From: Calliopsis andreniformis | Lineage: Eukaryota > Arthropoda > Insecta > Hymenoptera > Andrenidae | Direction: 5' to 3' | Assembly (NCBI RefSeq): GCF_051401765.1 | Contig: NW_027480423.1 | Location: 14,756,001 to 14,820,000 of the forward strand | Length of the DNA stretch: 64,000 nt | Part shown: positions 13,420 to 26,016 of the stretch, piece by piece | Numbering within the stretch: position 1 is the stretch's first letter | Layout of the letters: each line of letters starts with the position of its first letter | The notes under the pieces: generated by a model | What the model saw: only the letters and a program-made list of their open reading frames with translations | Databases searched by the model: none | Told to the model about the DNA's origin: nothing | Program-made: the position numbers and the translations under genes

Positions 13420-16400
13420 CGGAACGTAGAAATGACCAGTACATTCACACTGGTTGCAGTTATTCCTGTAAAACGATGGAAAAACTGTTGCATCTTTATT
13501 GTATTTTATGCTTCTGGCGTTGACTTCTAAGGCCCTAACTATTCGATCAGGTGGAGCAGCGCCCTAGGGTGAAGCCTAGGTTGGCCGCAATTTAGAAATG
13601 TCCATAACTTTCACACTGGTTGCAATTATTCGTTTTATACGATTGAAAAGCTGTTGTATTTATATTGTGTTTTATGCTTCGGGCATTGACTTTTAAGGCT
13701 CTTACTATTCGATCTGTTGGAGCAACGCCCTAGGGTGAAGCCTAGGTTGCCCGGAACGTAGAAATGAGCATAACTATCACACTGGTTGCAATTATTCGTT
13801 TTATACGATGAAAAAACTGATGTATTTATATTGTATTTTATGCTTCTGGCGTTCACTTCTTAGGCCCTAACTATTCGAACTGGTGAAACAACGCCCTAGG
13901 CTGAAGCCTAGGTTGCCGGGAACGTAGAAATGACCATAACTTTCACACTGGTAGCAATTATTCGTTTTATACAATGGAAAAAATGTTCCATTTATTTTGT
14001 ATTTTATGCTTCGGGCGTTGACTTCTAAGGCCCTAACTGTTTGTTCTGGTGGAGCCACGCCCTAGAGTGAAGCCTCGGTTGCCCGGAACGTAGAAATGGC
14101 CATAACTTTCACACTGGTTATAATTATTCCTGTCCTACGATGGACAAACTGTTGTATTTATATCGTATTTTATGCTTCTGGCGTTGACGTCTAAGGACCC
14201 AACTATTCGACCTTGTGGGGCAACGCTCTAGAGTGAAGCCTAGGTTGCTGGGAATGTAGGAATGACCATAAATTTCACACTGGTAGCAATCATTCGTTTT
14301 ATACGATGGAAAAACTGTTGCCTCTTTATCGTATTTTATGCTTCGGGCGTGGACTTCTAAGGCCCTAACTATTCGATCTGGTGGAGCAACTCCCTAGAGT
14401 GAAGCCTAGGTTGCCCGGAACGTAGAAATGACCATAACTTTTACACTGGTAGCAAATATTCGTTTTATACAATGGAAAAACTGTTCTATTTATTTTGCAT
14501 TTTATGCTTCGGGCGTTGACTTCTAAGGACCTAACTGATTGATCTGGTGGAGCAACGCCCTAGAGTGAAGCCTAGATTGCCCGGAACGTTGAAATGACCA
14601 GTACTATCACACTGTTTGCAGTTATTCCTGTTATACGATGGAAAAACTGTTGCATCTTTAATGCATTTTATGCTTCTGGCGTTGACTTCTAAGGCCCTAA
14701 CTATTCGATCAGGTGGAGCAACGCCCTAGAGTGACGCCCAGGTTGCCCGGAACGTAGAAATGACCAGTACATTCACACTGGTTGCAGTTATTCCTGTAAA
14801 ACGATGGAAAAACTGTTGCATCTTTATTGTATTTTATGCTTCTGGCGTTGATTTCTAAGGCCCTAACTATTCGATCTGGTGGAGCAACGTCCTAGTGTGA
14901 AGCCTAGGTTGCCCGGAACGAAGAAATGACCATAACTTTCAGACTGGTTGCTATTATTCGATTTATACAATTGAAAAACTGTCATATTTATATTGTATTT
15001 TATGCTTCTGGCGTTGACGTCTTTGGCCCTAACTGTTCGATATGGTGGAACAACGCCCTAGAGTGAAGCCTAAGTTGCCCGGAACGAAGAAATGACCATC
15101 ACTTTCAAACTGGTTGCAATTATTCCTGTTATATCATGGAAAAACTGTTGTATTTTTATTGCATTTTATGCTTCGGGCATTGGCCTCTAAGGTCCTAACT
15201 ATTCATTCTGTTGGAGCAACGCCCTGGGGTGAAGCCTAGGTTGCCCGGAAAGTAGAAATGACCATAACTTTCACACTGGTTGCAATTATTCGTTTTATAC
15301 GATGGAAAAGCTGTTGCATCTTTATTGTATTTTATTCTTCTGGCGTTGACTTCTAAGGCCGTAGCTATTAGATGTGGTGGAGCAACGCCCTAGAGTGACG
15401 CCTAGGTTGCCCGGAACGTAGAAATGACCATTACTTTCACAATGTTTGCAATTGTTCATTTTATACGATTTAAAAAACTGTTGTACTTATATTGATTTTA
15501 TCCTTCTGGCGTTGACTTCTTAGGCCCTAACTATTCGATCTGGTGGAACAACGGCCTAGAGTGAATCCTAGGTTGCCCGGAACGTATAAATGACCATCAC
15601 ATTCAAACTGGTTGCAATTATTCCTGTTATATGATGGAAGAACTGTTGTACTATTATTGCCTTTTATGCTTCGGGCATTGACTTCTAAGGCCCTAACTAT
15701 TCAATCTGTTGGAGCAACGCCCTAGGGTGAAGCCTAGGTTGCCCGGAAAGTGGAACTGACCATAAATTTATCCTGGTTGCAATTATACGTTTTATATGAT
15801 GGAAAAACTGTTGTATTTATATTGTATTTTTTGCTTCTGGCGTTCACTTCATTGGCCCTAACTATTCGATCTGGTGGAACAACGCCCTAGGGTGAAGCCT
15901 AGGTTGCACGGAACGTAGAAATGACCATAACTTTCACACTGGTTGCTATTATTCGTTTTATACGATGGAAAAACTGTTATATTTATATTGTATTTTATGC
16001 TTCTGACGTTGACATCTTAGGCCCTAACTATTCGATCTGGTGGAACAACGCCCTAGAGTGAAGCCTAGGTTGCCTGGAACGTAGAAATGACAATTACTTT
16101 CACACTGGTTGCTATTATTCGTTTTATACAATGGAAAAACTGTCATATTTATATTGTATTTTATGCTTCTGGCGTTGACTTCTTTGGCCCTAACTGTTCG
16201 ATATGGTGGAACAACGCCCTAGAGTGAAGACTAAGTTGCCCGGAACGAAGAAATGACCATCACTTTCAAACTGGTTGCAATTATTCCTATTATATGATGG
16301 AAAAACTGTTGTATTTCTATTGCATTTTATGCTTCGGGCATTGACCTCTAAGGTCCTATCTATTCAATCTGTTGGAGCAACGCCCTACGGTGAAGACTAG

Positions 16401-16738
16401 GTTGCCCGGAAAGTAGAAATGACCATAAATTTCACACTGGTTGCAATTGTTCGTTTTATACGATGGAAAAGCTGTTGCATCTTTATTGTATTTTATTCTT
16501 CTGGCGTTGACTTCTAAGGCCGTAGCTATTAGATGTGGTGGAGCAACGCCCTAGAGTGACGCCTAGGTTGCCCGGAACGTAGAAATGACCATTACTTTCA
16601 CAATGTTTGCAATTGTTCATTTTATACGATTTAAAAAACTGTTGTACTTATATTGATTTTATCCGTCTGGCGTTGACTTCTTAGGCCCTAACTATTCGAT
16701 CTGGTGGAACAACGGCCTAGAGTGAAACCTAGGTTGCC
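13420..16738 (+). repeat. 20-monomer tandem duplication, copy 1 (3319 bp)
   Basis: This matches 16739-19920 at an offset of 3319 bp (20 x 166 minus 1). The starting landmark is ACATTCACAC followed by CCTGTAAAACGATGG, at 13441 and again at 16760. Matching rare variants include TTGGCCGCAATTTAG, GTCCTACGATGGACAAAC and GCAACGCTCTAG. A few point differences are visible, for example A13742-region GAAATGAGC versus GAAGTGAGC, so it is older than the duplications at 1-9.5 kb and 35-39 kb. Edges are uncertain by about 20 bp. Confidence 0.88.
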
Positions 16739-19700
16739 CGGAACGTAGAAATGACCAGTACATTCACACTGGTTGCAGTTATTCCTGTAAAACGATGGAA
16801 AAACTGTTGCATCTTTATTGTATTTTATGCTTCTGGCGTTGACTTCTAAGGCCCTAACTATTCGATCAGGTGGAGCAACGCCCTAGGGTGAAGCCTAGGT
16901 TGGCCGCAATTTAGAAATGTCCATAACTTTCACACTGGTTGCAATTATTCGTTTTATACGATTGAAAAGCTGTTATATTTATATTGTGTTTTATGCTTCG
17001 GGCATTGACTTTTAAGGCCCTTACTATTCGATCTGTTGGAGCAACGCCCTAGGGTGAAGCCTAGGTTGCCCGGAACGTAGAAGTGAGCATAACTATCACA
17101 CTGGTTGCAATTATTCGTTTTATACGATGAAAAAACTGATGTATTTATATTGTATTTTATGCTTCTGGCGTTCACTTCTTAGGCCCTATCTATTCGAACT
17201 GGTGAAACAACGCCCTAGGCTGAAGCCTAGGTTGCCGGGAACGTAGAAATGACCATAACTTTCACACTGGTAGCAATTATTCGTTTTATACAATGGAAAA
17301 AATGTTCCATTTATTTTGTATTTTATGCTTCGGGCGTTGACTTCTAAGGCCCTAACTGTTTGTTCTGGTGGAGCCACGCCCTAGAGTGAAGCCTCGGTTG
17401 CCCGGAACGTAGAAATGACCATAACTTTCACACTGGTTATAATTATTCCTGTCCTACGATGGACAAACTGTTGTATTTATATCGTATTTTATGCTTCTGG
17501 CGTTGACGTCTAAGGACCCAACTATTCGACCTTGTGGGGCAACGCTCTAGAGTGAAGCCTAGGTTGCTGGGAATGTAGGAATGACCATAAATTTCACACA
17601 GGTAGCAATCATTCGTTTTATACGATGGAAAAACTGTTGCCTCTTTATCGTATTTTATGCTTCGGGCGTGGACTTCTAAGGCCCTAACTATTCGATCTGG
17701 TGGAGCAACCCTCTAGAGTGAAGTCTAGGTTGCCCGGAACGTAGAAATGACCATAACTTTTACACTGGTAGCAATTATTCGTTTTATACAATGGAAAAAC
17801 TGTTCTATTTATTTTGCATTTTATGCTTCGGGCGTTGACTTCTAAGGACCTAACTGATTGATCTGGTGGAGCAACGCCCTAGAGTGAAGCCTAGATTGCC
17901 CGGAACGTTGAAATGACCAGTACTATCACACTGTTTGCAGTTATTCCTGTTATACGATGGAAAAACTGTTGCATCTTTAATGCATTTTATGCTTCTGGCG
18001 TTGACTTCTAAGGCCCTAACTATTCGATCAGGTGGAGCAACGCCCTAGAGTGACGCCTAGGTTGCCCGGAACGTATAAATGACCAGTACATTCACACTGG
18101 TTGCAGTTATTCCTGTAAAACGATGGAAAAACTGTTGCATCTTTATTGTATTTTATGCTTCTGGCGTTGATTTCTAAGGCCCTAACAATTCGATCTGGTG
18201 GAGCAACGTCCTAGTGTGAAGCCTAGGTTGCCCGGAACGAAGAAATGACCATAACTTTCAGACTGGTTGCTATTATTCGTTTTATACAATGGAAAAACTG
18301 TCATATTTATATTGTATTTTATGCTTCTGGCGTTGACTTCTTTGGCCCTAACTGTTCGATATGGTGGAACAACGCCCTAGAGTGAAGCCTAAGTTGCCAG
18401 GAACGAAGAAATGACCATCACTTTCAAACTGGTTGCAATTATTCCTGTTATATCATGGAAAAACTGTTGTATTTTTATTGCATTTTATGCTTCGGGCATT
18501 GGCCTCTAAGGTCCTAACTATTCATTCTGTTGGAGCAACGCCCTAGGGTGAAGCCTAGGTTGCCCGGAAAGTAGAAATGACCATAACTTTCACACTGGTT
18601 GCAATTATTCGTTTTATACGATGGAAAAGCTGTTGCATCTTTATTGTATTTTATTCTTCTGGCGTTGACTTCTAAGGCCGTAGCTATTAGATGTGGTGGA
18701 GCAACGCCCTAGAGTGACGCCTAGGTTGCCCGGAACGTAGAAATGACCATTACTTTCACAATGTTTGCAATTGTTCATTTTATACGATTTAAAAAACTGT
18801 TGTACTTATATTGATTTTATCCTTCTGGCGTTGACTTCTTAGGCCCTAACTATTCGATCTGGTGGAACAACGGCCTAGAGTGAATCCTAGGTTGCCCGGA
18901 ACGTATAAATGACCATCACATTCAAACTGGTTGCAATTATTCCTGTTATATGATGGAAGAACTGTTGTACTATTATTGCCTTTTATGCTTCGGGCATTGA
19001 CTTCTAAGGCCCTAACTATTCAATCTGTTGGATCAACGCCCTAGGGTGAAGCCTAGGTTGCCCGGAAAGTGGAACTGACCATAAATTTATCCTGGTTGCA
19101 ATTATACGTTTTATATGATGGAAAAACTGTTGTATTTATATTGTATTTTTTGCTTCTGGCGTTCACTTCATTGGCCCTAACTATTCGATCAGGTGGAACA
19201 ACGCCCTAGGGTGAAGCCTAGGTTGCACGGAACGTAGAAATGACCATAACTTTCACACTGGTTGCTATTATTCGTTTTATACGATGGAAAAACTGTTATA
19301 TTTATATTGTATTTTATGCTTCTGACGTTGACATCTTAGGCCCTAACTATTCGATCTGGTGGAACAACGCCCTAGAGTGAAGCCTAGGTTGCCTGGAACG
19401 TAGAAATGACAATTACTTTCACACTGGTTGCTATTATTCGTTTTATACAATGGAAAAACTGTCATATTTATATTGTATTTTATGCTTCTGGCGTTGACTT
19501 CTTTGGCCCTAACTGTTCGATATGGTGGAACAACGCCCTAGAGTGAAGACTAAGTTGCCCGGAACGAAGAAATGACCATCACTTTCAAACTGGTTGCAAT
19601 TATTCCTATTATATGATGGAAACACTGTTGTATTTCTATTGCATTTTATGCTTCGGGCATTGACCTCTAAGGTCCTATCTATTCAATCTGTTGGTGCAAC

Positions 19701-19920
19701 GCCCTAGGGTGAAGACTACGTTTCCCGGAAAGTAGAAATGACCATAACTTTCACACTGGTTGCAATTGTTCGTTTTATACGATGGAAAAGCTGTTGCATC
19801 TTTATTGTATTTTATTCTTCTGGCGTTGACTTCTAAGGCCGTAGCTATTAGATGTGGTGGAGCAACGCCCTAGAGTGACACCTAGGTTGCCCGGAACGTA
19901 GAAATGACCATTACTTTCAC
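16739..19920 (+). repeat. 20-monomer tandem duplication, copy 2
   Basis: This is the second copy of 13420-16738. Similarity weakens near 19900-19990, where copy 1 has CGATTTAAAAAACTG after TTGTTCATTTTATA and this copy has CGATGGAAAAACTATTG. The last one or two monomers have therefore been replaced by a different subtype. No unrelated sequence is present. Confidence 0.86.
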
Positions 19921-21036
19921 AATGTTTGCAATTATTCATTTTATACGATGGAAAAACTATTGTACTTATATTGATTTTATTCTTCTGGCGTTGACTGTTT
20001 AGGCCCTAACTATTCGATCTGGTGGAACAACGCCCTAGATTGAAGCCTACGTTGCACGGAACGCAGAAATGACCATAACTTTCACACTGGTTGCAATTAT
20101 TCCTGTTCTACGATGGAAAAGCTGTTGTATTTATATCGTATTTTATGCTTCCGGCGTTGACGTCTAAGGACCTAACTATTCGATCTTGTTGGGCAACGCT
20201 CTGGAGTGAAGCCTAGGTTGCTCGGAATGTAGGAATGACCATAAATTTCACACTGGTTGCAATTATTCGTTTTATACGATGGAAAAACTGTTGCATCTTT
20301 ATCGTATTTTATGCTTCGGGCGTGGACTTCTCAGGCCCTAACTATTCGATCTGGTGGAGCAACTCCCTAGAGTGAAGGCCAGGTTGCCCGAAACGTAGAA
20401 ATGACCATAACTTTTACACTGGTAGCAATTATTCGTTTTATACAATGGAAAAACTGTTCTATTTATTTTGCATTTTATGCTTCGGGCGTTGACTTCTAAG
20501 GCCCTAACTGATTGATCTGGTGGAGCAACGCCCTAGAGTGAAGCCTAGATTGCCCGGAACGTTGAAATGACCAGTACTTTCACACTGTTTGCAGTTATTC
20601 CTGTTATACGATGGAAAAACTGTTGCATCTTTATTGCATTTTATGCTTCTGTCTTTGACTTCTAAGGCCCTAACTATTTGATCAGGTGGAGCAACGCCCT
20701 AGGGTGAAGCCTAGGTTGCCCGGAACGTAGAAATGACCATAACTTTCACACTGCTAGCAATTATTCGTTTTATACAATGGAAAAACTGTTCCATTTATTT
20801 TGTATTTTATGTTTCGGGCGTTTACTTCTAAGTGACTAACTGTTTGTTCTGGTGGAGCAACGACCTAGAGTGAAGCCTAGGTTGCCCGGAACGCAGAAAT
20901 GACCATAACTTTCACACTGGTTGCAATTATTCCTGTTCTACGATGGAAAAGCTGTTGTATTTATATCGCATTTTATGCTTCTGGCGTTGACTTCTTAGTC
21001 CCTAACTATTCCATCTGGTGGAACAACGCCCTAGGG
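19921..21036 (+). repeat. Satellite segment, partner of 10- and 31-monomer offsets
   Basis: Bases about 20100-20710 match 21760-22370 at offset 1660 (10 monomers), with shared markers GTTCTACGATGG, CCGGCGTTGACGTCTAAGG and TTGTTGGGCAACGCTCTGG. Bases about 20870-21280 match 26016-26425 at offset 5146 (31 monomers). These overlapping relations show that the region served as source for at least two later rearrangements. Confidence 0.82.
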
Positions 21037-23526
21037 TGAAGCCTAGGTTGCCCGGAAAGTAGAAATGACCATAACTTCCACAATGGTATCAATTATTCGT
21101 TTTATACGATGGAAAAACTGTACTATTTATTTTGTATTTTATGCTTCGGGCGTTGACTTCTAAGGCCCTAGCTATTCCATCTGGTGGATCAACGCCCCAG
21201 AGTGAAGCCTAGGTTGCCCGGAACGTGGAAATGACCATCACTTTCAAACTGGTTGCAATTATTCCTGTTATATGATGGAAAAACTTATGTATTTTTATTG
21301 CATTTTATGCTTCGGGCATTGACTTCTAAGGACCTAACTATTCAATCTGTTGGAGCAACGCCCTATGGTGAAGCCTAGGTTGCCCGGAAAGTGGAAGTGA
21401 CCATAACTTCCATACTGGTTGCAATTATTCGTTTTATACGATGAAAAAACTGTTGTATTTATATTGTATTTTATGCTTCTGGCGTTCACTTCTTAGGCCC
21501 CAACTATTCGAACTTGTGAAACAACACCCTAGGGTGAAGCCTAGGTTGCCCGGAACGTAGAACTGACCATAACTTTCACACTGGTAGCAATTATTCGTTT
21601 TACACGATGGAAAAACTGTTCCATTTATTTTGTATTTTATGCTTCGGGCGTTGACTTCTAAGGCCCTAACTGTTTGATCTGGTGGAGCAACGCCCTAGAG
21701 TGAAGCCTAGGTTGCCCGGAACGTAGAAATGACCATAACTTTCACACTGGTTGCAATTATTCCTGTTCTACGATGGACAAACTGTTGTATTTATATCGTA
21801 TTTTATGCTTCCGGCGTTGACGTCTAAGGACCTAACTATTCGATCTTGTTGGGCAACGCTCTGGAGTGAAGCCTAGGTTGCTCGGAATGTAGGAATGACC
21901 ATAAATTTCACACTGGTTGCAATTATTCGTTTTATACGATGGAAAAACTGTTGCATCCTTATCGTATTTTATGCTTCGGGCGTGGACTTCTCAGGCCCTA
22001 ACTATTCGATCTGGTGGAGCAACTCCCTAGAGTGAAGCCCAGGTTGCCCGAAACGTAGAAATGACCATAACTTTTACACTGGTAGCAATTATTCGTTTTA
22101 TACAATGGAAAAACTGTTCTATTTATTTTGCATTTTATGCTTCGGGCGTTGACTTCTAAGGCCCTAACTGATTGATCTGGTGGAGCAACGCCCTAGAGTG
22201 AAGCCTAGATTGCCCGGAACGTTGAAATGACCAGTACTTTCACACTGTTTGCAGTTATTCCTGTTATACGATGGAAAAACTGTTGCATCTTTATTGCATT
22301 TTATGCTTCTGTCTTTGACTTCTAAGGCCCTAACTATTTGATCAGGTGGAGCAACGCCCTAGAGTGACGCCTAGGTTGCCCGGCACGAAGAAATGACCAG
22401 GACTTTCACACTGTTTGCAGTTATTCCTGTTATACGATGGAAAAACTGTTGCATCTTTATTGCATTTTATCCTTTTGGCGTTGACTTCTAAGGCCCTAAC
22501 TATTCGATCAGGTGGAGCAACGCCCTAGGGTGAAGCCTAGGTTGGCCGCAATGTAGAAATGTCCATAACTTTCACACTGGTTGCAATTATTCGTTTTATA
22601 CGATTGAAAAGCTGTTGTATTTATATTGTGTTTTATGCTTCGGGCATTGACTTTTAAGGCCCTTACTATTCGATCTGTTGGAGCAACGCCCTAGGGTGAA
22701 GCCTAGGTTGCCCGGAACGTAGAAATGAGCATAACTATCACACTGGTTGCAATTATTCGTTTTATACGATGAAAAAACTGTTGTATTTATATTGTATTTT
22801 ATGCTTCTGGCGTTCACTTCTTAGGCCCTAACTATTCGAACTGGTGAAACAACGCCCTAGGGTGAAGCCTAGGTTGCCCGGAACGTAGAAATGACCATAA
22901 CTTTCACACTGGTAGCAATTATTCGTTTTATACAATGGAAAAACTGTTCCATTTATTTTGTATTTTATGCTTCGGGCGTTGACTTCTAAGGCCCTAACTG
23001 TTTGATCTGGTGGAGCCACGCCCTAGAGTGAAGCCTCGGTTGCCCGGAACGTAGAAATGACCATAACTTTCACACTGGTTATAATTATTCCTGTTCTACG
23101 ATGGACAAACTGTTGTATTTATATCGTATTTTATGCTTCTGGCGTTGACGTCTAAGTACCCAATTATTCGATCTTGTGGGGCAACGCTCTAGAGTGAAGC
23201 CTAGGTTGCTCGGAATGTAGGAATGACCATAAATTTCACACTGGTAGCAATCATTCGTTTTATACGATGGAAAAACTGTTGCATCTTTATCGTATTTTAT
23301 GCTTCGGGCGTGGACTTCTAAGGTCCTAACTATTCGATCTGGTGGAGCAACTCCCTAGAGTGAAGCCTAGGTTGCCCGGAACGTAGAAATGACCATAACT
23401 TTTACACTGTTAGCAATTATTCGTTTTATACAATGGAAAAACTGTTCTATTTATTTTGCATTTTATGCTTCGGGCGTTGACTTCTAAGGACCTAACTGAT
23501 TGATCTGGTGGAGCAACGACCTAGAG
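21037..23526 (+). repeat. 15-monomer tandem duplication, copy 1 (2490 bp)
   Basis: This matches 23527-26016 at exactly 2490 bp (15 x 166). It starts with CCCGGAAAGTAG and the rare CACAATGGTATCAATT, and ends at GAGCAACGACCTAGAG. I counted about five single-base differences: near 21410, 21958, 22471, 23192 and 23410. That is about 99.8% identity. Adjacent monomers inside one copy differ far more, so this is a true higher-order unit. Confidence 0.93.
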
Positions 23527-26016
23527 TGAAGCCTAGGTTGCCCGGAAAGTAGAAATGACCATAACTTCCACAATGGTATCAATTATTCGTTTTATACGAT
23601 GGAAAAACTGTACTATTTATTTTGTATTTTATGCTTCGGGCGTTGACTTCTAAGGCCCTAGCTATTCCATCTGGTGGATCAACGCCCCAGAGTGAAGCCT
23701 AGGTTGCCCGGAACGTGGAAATGACCATCACTTTCAAACTGGTTGCAATTATTCCTGTTATATGATGGAAAAACTTATGTATTTTTATTGCATTTTATGC
23801 TTCGGGCATTGACTTCTAAGGACCTAACTATTCAATCTGTTGGAGCAACGCCCTATGGTGAAGCCTAGGTTGCCCGGAAAGTGGAAGTGACCATAACTTT
23901 CATACTGGTTGCAATTATTCGTTTTATACGATGAAAAAACTGTTGTATTTATATTGTATTTTATGCTTCTGGCGTTCACTTCTTAGGCCCCAACTATTCG
24001 AACTTGTGAAACAACACCCTAGGGTGAAGCCTAGGTTGCCCGGAACGTAGAACTGACCATAACTTTCACACTGGTAGCAATTATTCGTTTTACACGATGG
24101 AAAAACTGTTCCATTTATTTTGTATTTTATGCTTCGGGCGTTGACTTCTAAGGCCCTAACTGTTTGATCTGGTGGAGCAACGCCCTAGAGTGAAGCCTAG
24201 GTTGCCCGGAACGTAGAAATGACCATAACTTTCACACTGGTTGCAATTATTCCTGTTCTACGATGGACAAACTGTTGTATTTATATCGTATTTTATGCTT
24301 CCGGCGTTGACGTCTAAGGACCTAACTATTCGATCTTGTTGGGCAACGCTCTGGAGTGAAGCCTAGGTTGCTCGGAATGTAGGAATGACCATAAATTTCA
24401 CACTGGTTGCAATTATTCGTTTTATACGATGGAAAAACTGTTGCATCTTTATCGTATTTTATGCTTCGGGCGTGGACTTCTCAGGCCCTAACTATTCGAT
24501 CTGGTGGAGCAACTCCCTAGAGTGAAGCCCAGGTTGCCCGAAACGTAGAAATGACCATAACTTTTACACTGGTAGCAATTATTCGTTTTATACAATGGAA
24601 AAACTGTTCTATTTATTTTGCATTTTATGCTTCGGGCGTTGACTTCTAAGGCCCTAACTGATTGATCTGGTGGAGCAACGCCCTAGAGTGAAGCCTAGAT
24701 TGCCCGGAACGTTGAAATGACCAGTACTTTCACACTGTTTGCAGTTATTCCTGTTATACGATGGAAAAACTGTTGCATCTTTATTGCATTTTATGCTTCT
24801 GTCTTTGACTTCTAAGGCCCTAACTATTTGATCAGGTGGAGCAACGCCCTAGAGTGACGCCTAGGTTGCCCGGCACGAAGAAATGACCAGGACTTTCACA
24901 CTGTTTGCAGTTATTCCTGTTATACGATGGAAAAACTGTTGCATCTTTATTGCATTTTATGCTTTTGGCGTTGACTTCTAAGGCCCTAACTATTCGATCA
25001 GGTGGAGCAACGCCCTAGGGTGAAGCCTAGGTTGGCCGCAATGTAGAAATGTCCATAACTTTCACACTGGTTGCAATTATTCGTTTTATACGATTGAAAA
25101 GCTGTTGTATTTATATTGTGTTTTATGCTTCGGGCATTGACTTTTAAGGCCCTTACTATTCGATCTGTTGGAGCAACGCCCTAGGGTGAAGCCTAGGTTG
25201 CCCGGAACGTAGAAATGAGCATAACTATCACACTGGTTGCAATTATTCGTTTTATACGATGAAAAAACTGTTGTATTTATATTGTATTTTATGCTTCTGG
25301 CGTTCACTTCTTAGGCCCTAACTATTCGAACTGGTGAAACAACGCCCTAGGGTGAAGCCTAGGTTGCCCGGAACGTAGAAATGACCATAACTTTCACACT
25401 GGTAGCAATTATTCGTTTTATACAATGGAAAAACTGTTCCATTTATTTTGTATTTTATGCTTCGGGCGTTGACTTCTAAGGCCCTAACTGTTTGATCTGG
25501 TGGAGCCACGCCCTAGAGTGAAGCCTCGGTTGCCCGGAACGTAGAAATGACCATAACTTTCACACTGGTTATAATTATTCCTGTTCTACGATGGACAAAC
25601 TGTTGTATTTATATCGTATTTTATGCTTCTGGCGTTGACGTCTAAGTACCCAATTATTCGATCTTGTGGGGCAACGCTCTAGCGTGAAGCCTAGGTTGCT
25701 CGGAATGTAGGAATGACCATAAATTTCACACTGGTAGCAATCATTCGTTTTATACGATGGAAAAACTGTTGCATCTTTATCGTATTTTATGCTTCGGGCG
25801 TGGACTTCTAAGGTCCTAACTATTCGATCTGGTGGAGCAACTCCCTAGAGTGAAGCCTAGGTTGCCCGGAACGTAGAAATGACCATAACTTTTACACTGG
25901 TAGCAATTATTCGTTTTATACAATGGAAAAACTGTTCTATTTATTTTGCATTTTATGCTTCGGGCGTTGACTTCTAAGGACCTAACTGATTGATCTGGTG
26001 GAGCAACGACCTAGAG
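23527..26016 (+). repeat. 15-monomer tandem duplication, copy 2 (2490 bp)
   Basis: This second copy directly abuts the first. It ends at GAGCAACGACCTAGAG near 26016, where the sequence switches to TTGCGCGGAACGCAG, a type otherwise found at 20880. The start and end breakpoints fall in the same part of the monomer (about bases 122-141), as expected for a tandem duplication made by a single in-register exchange. Confidence 0.93.
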
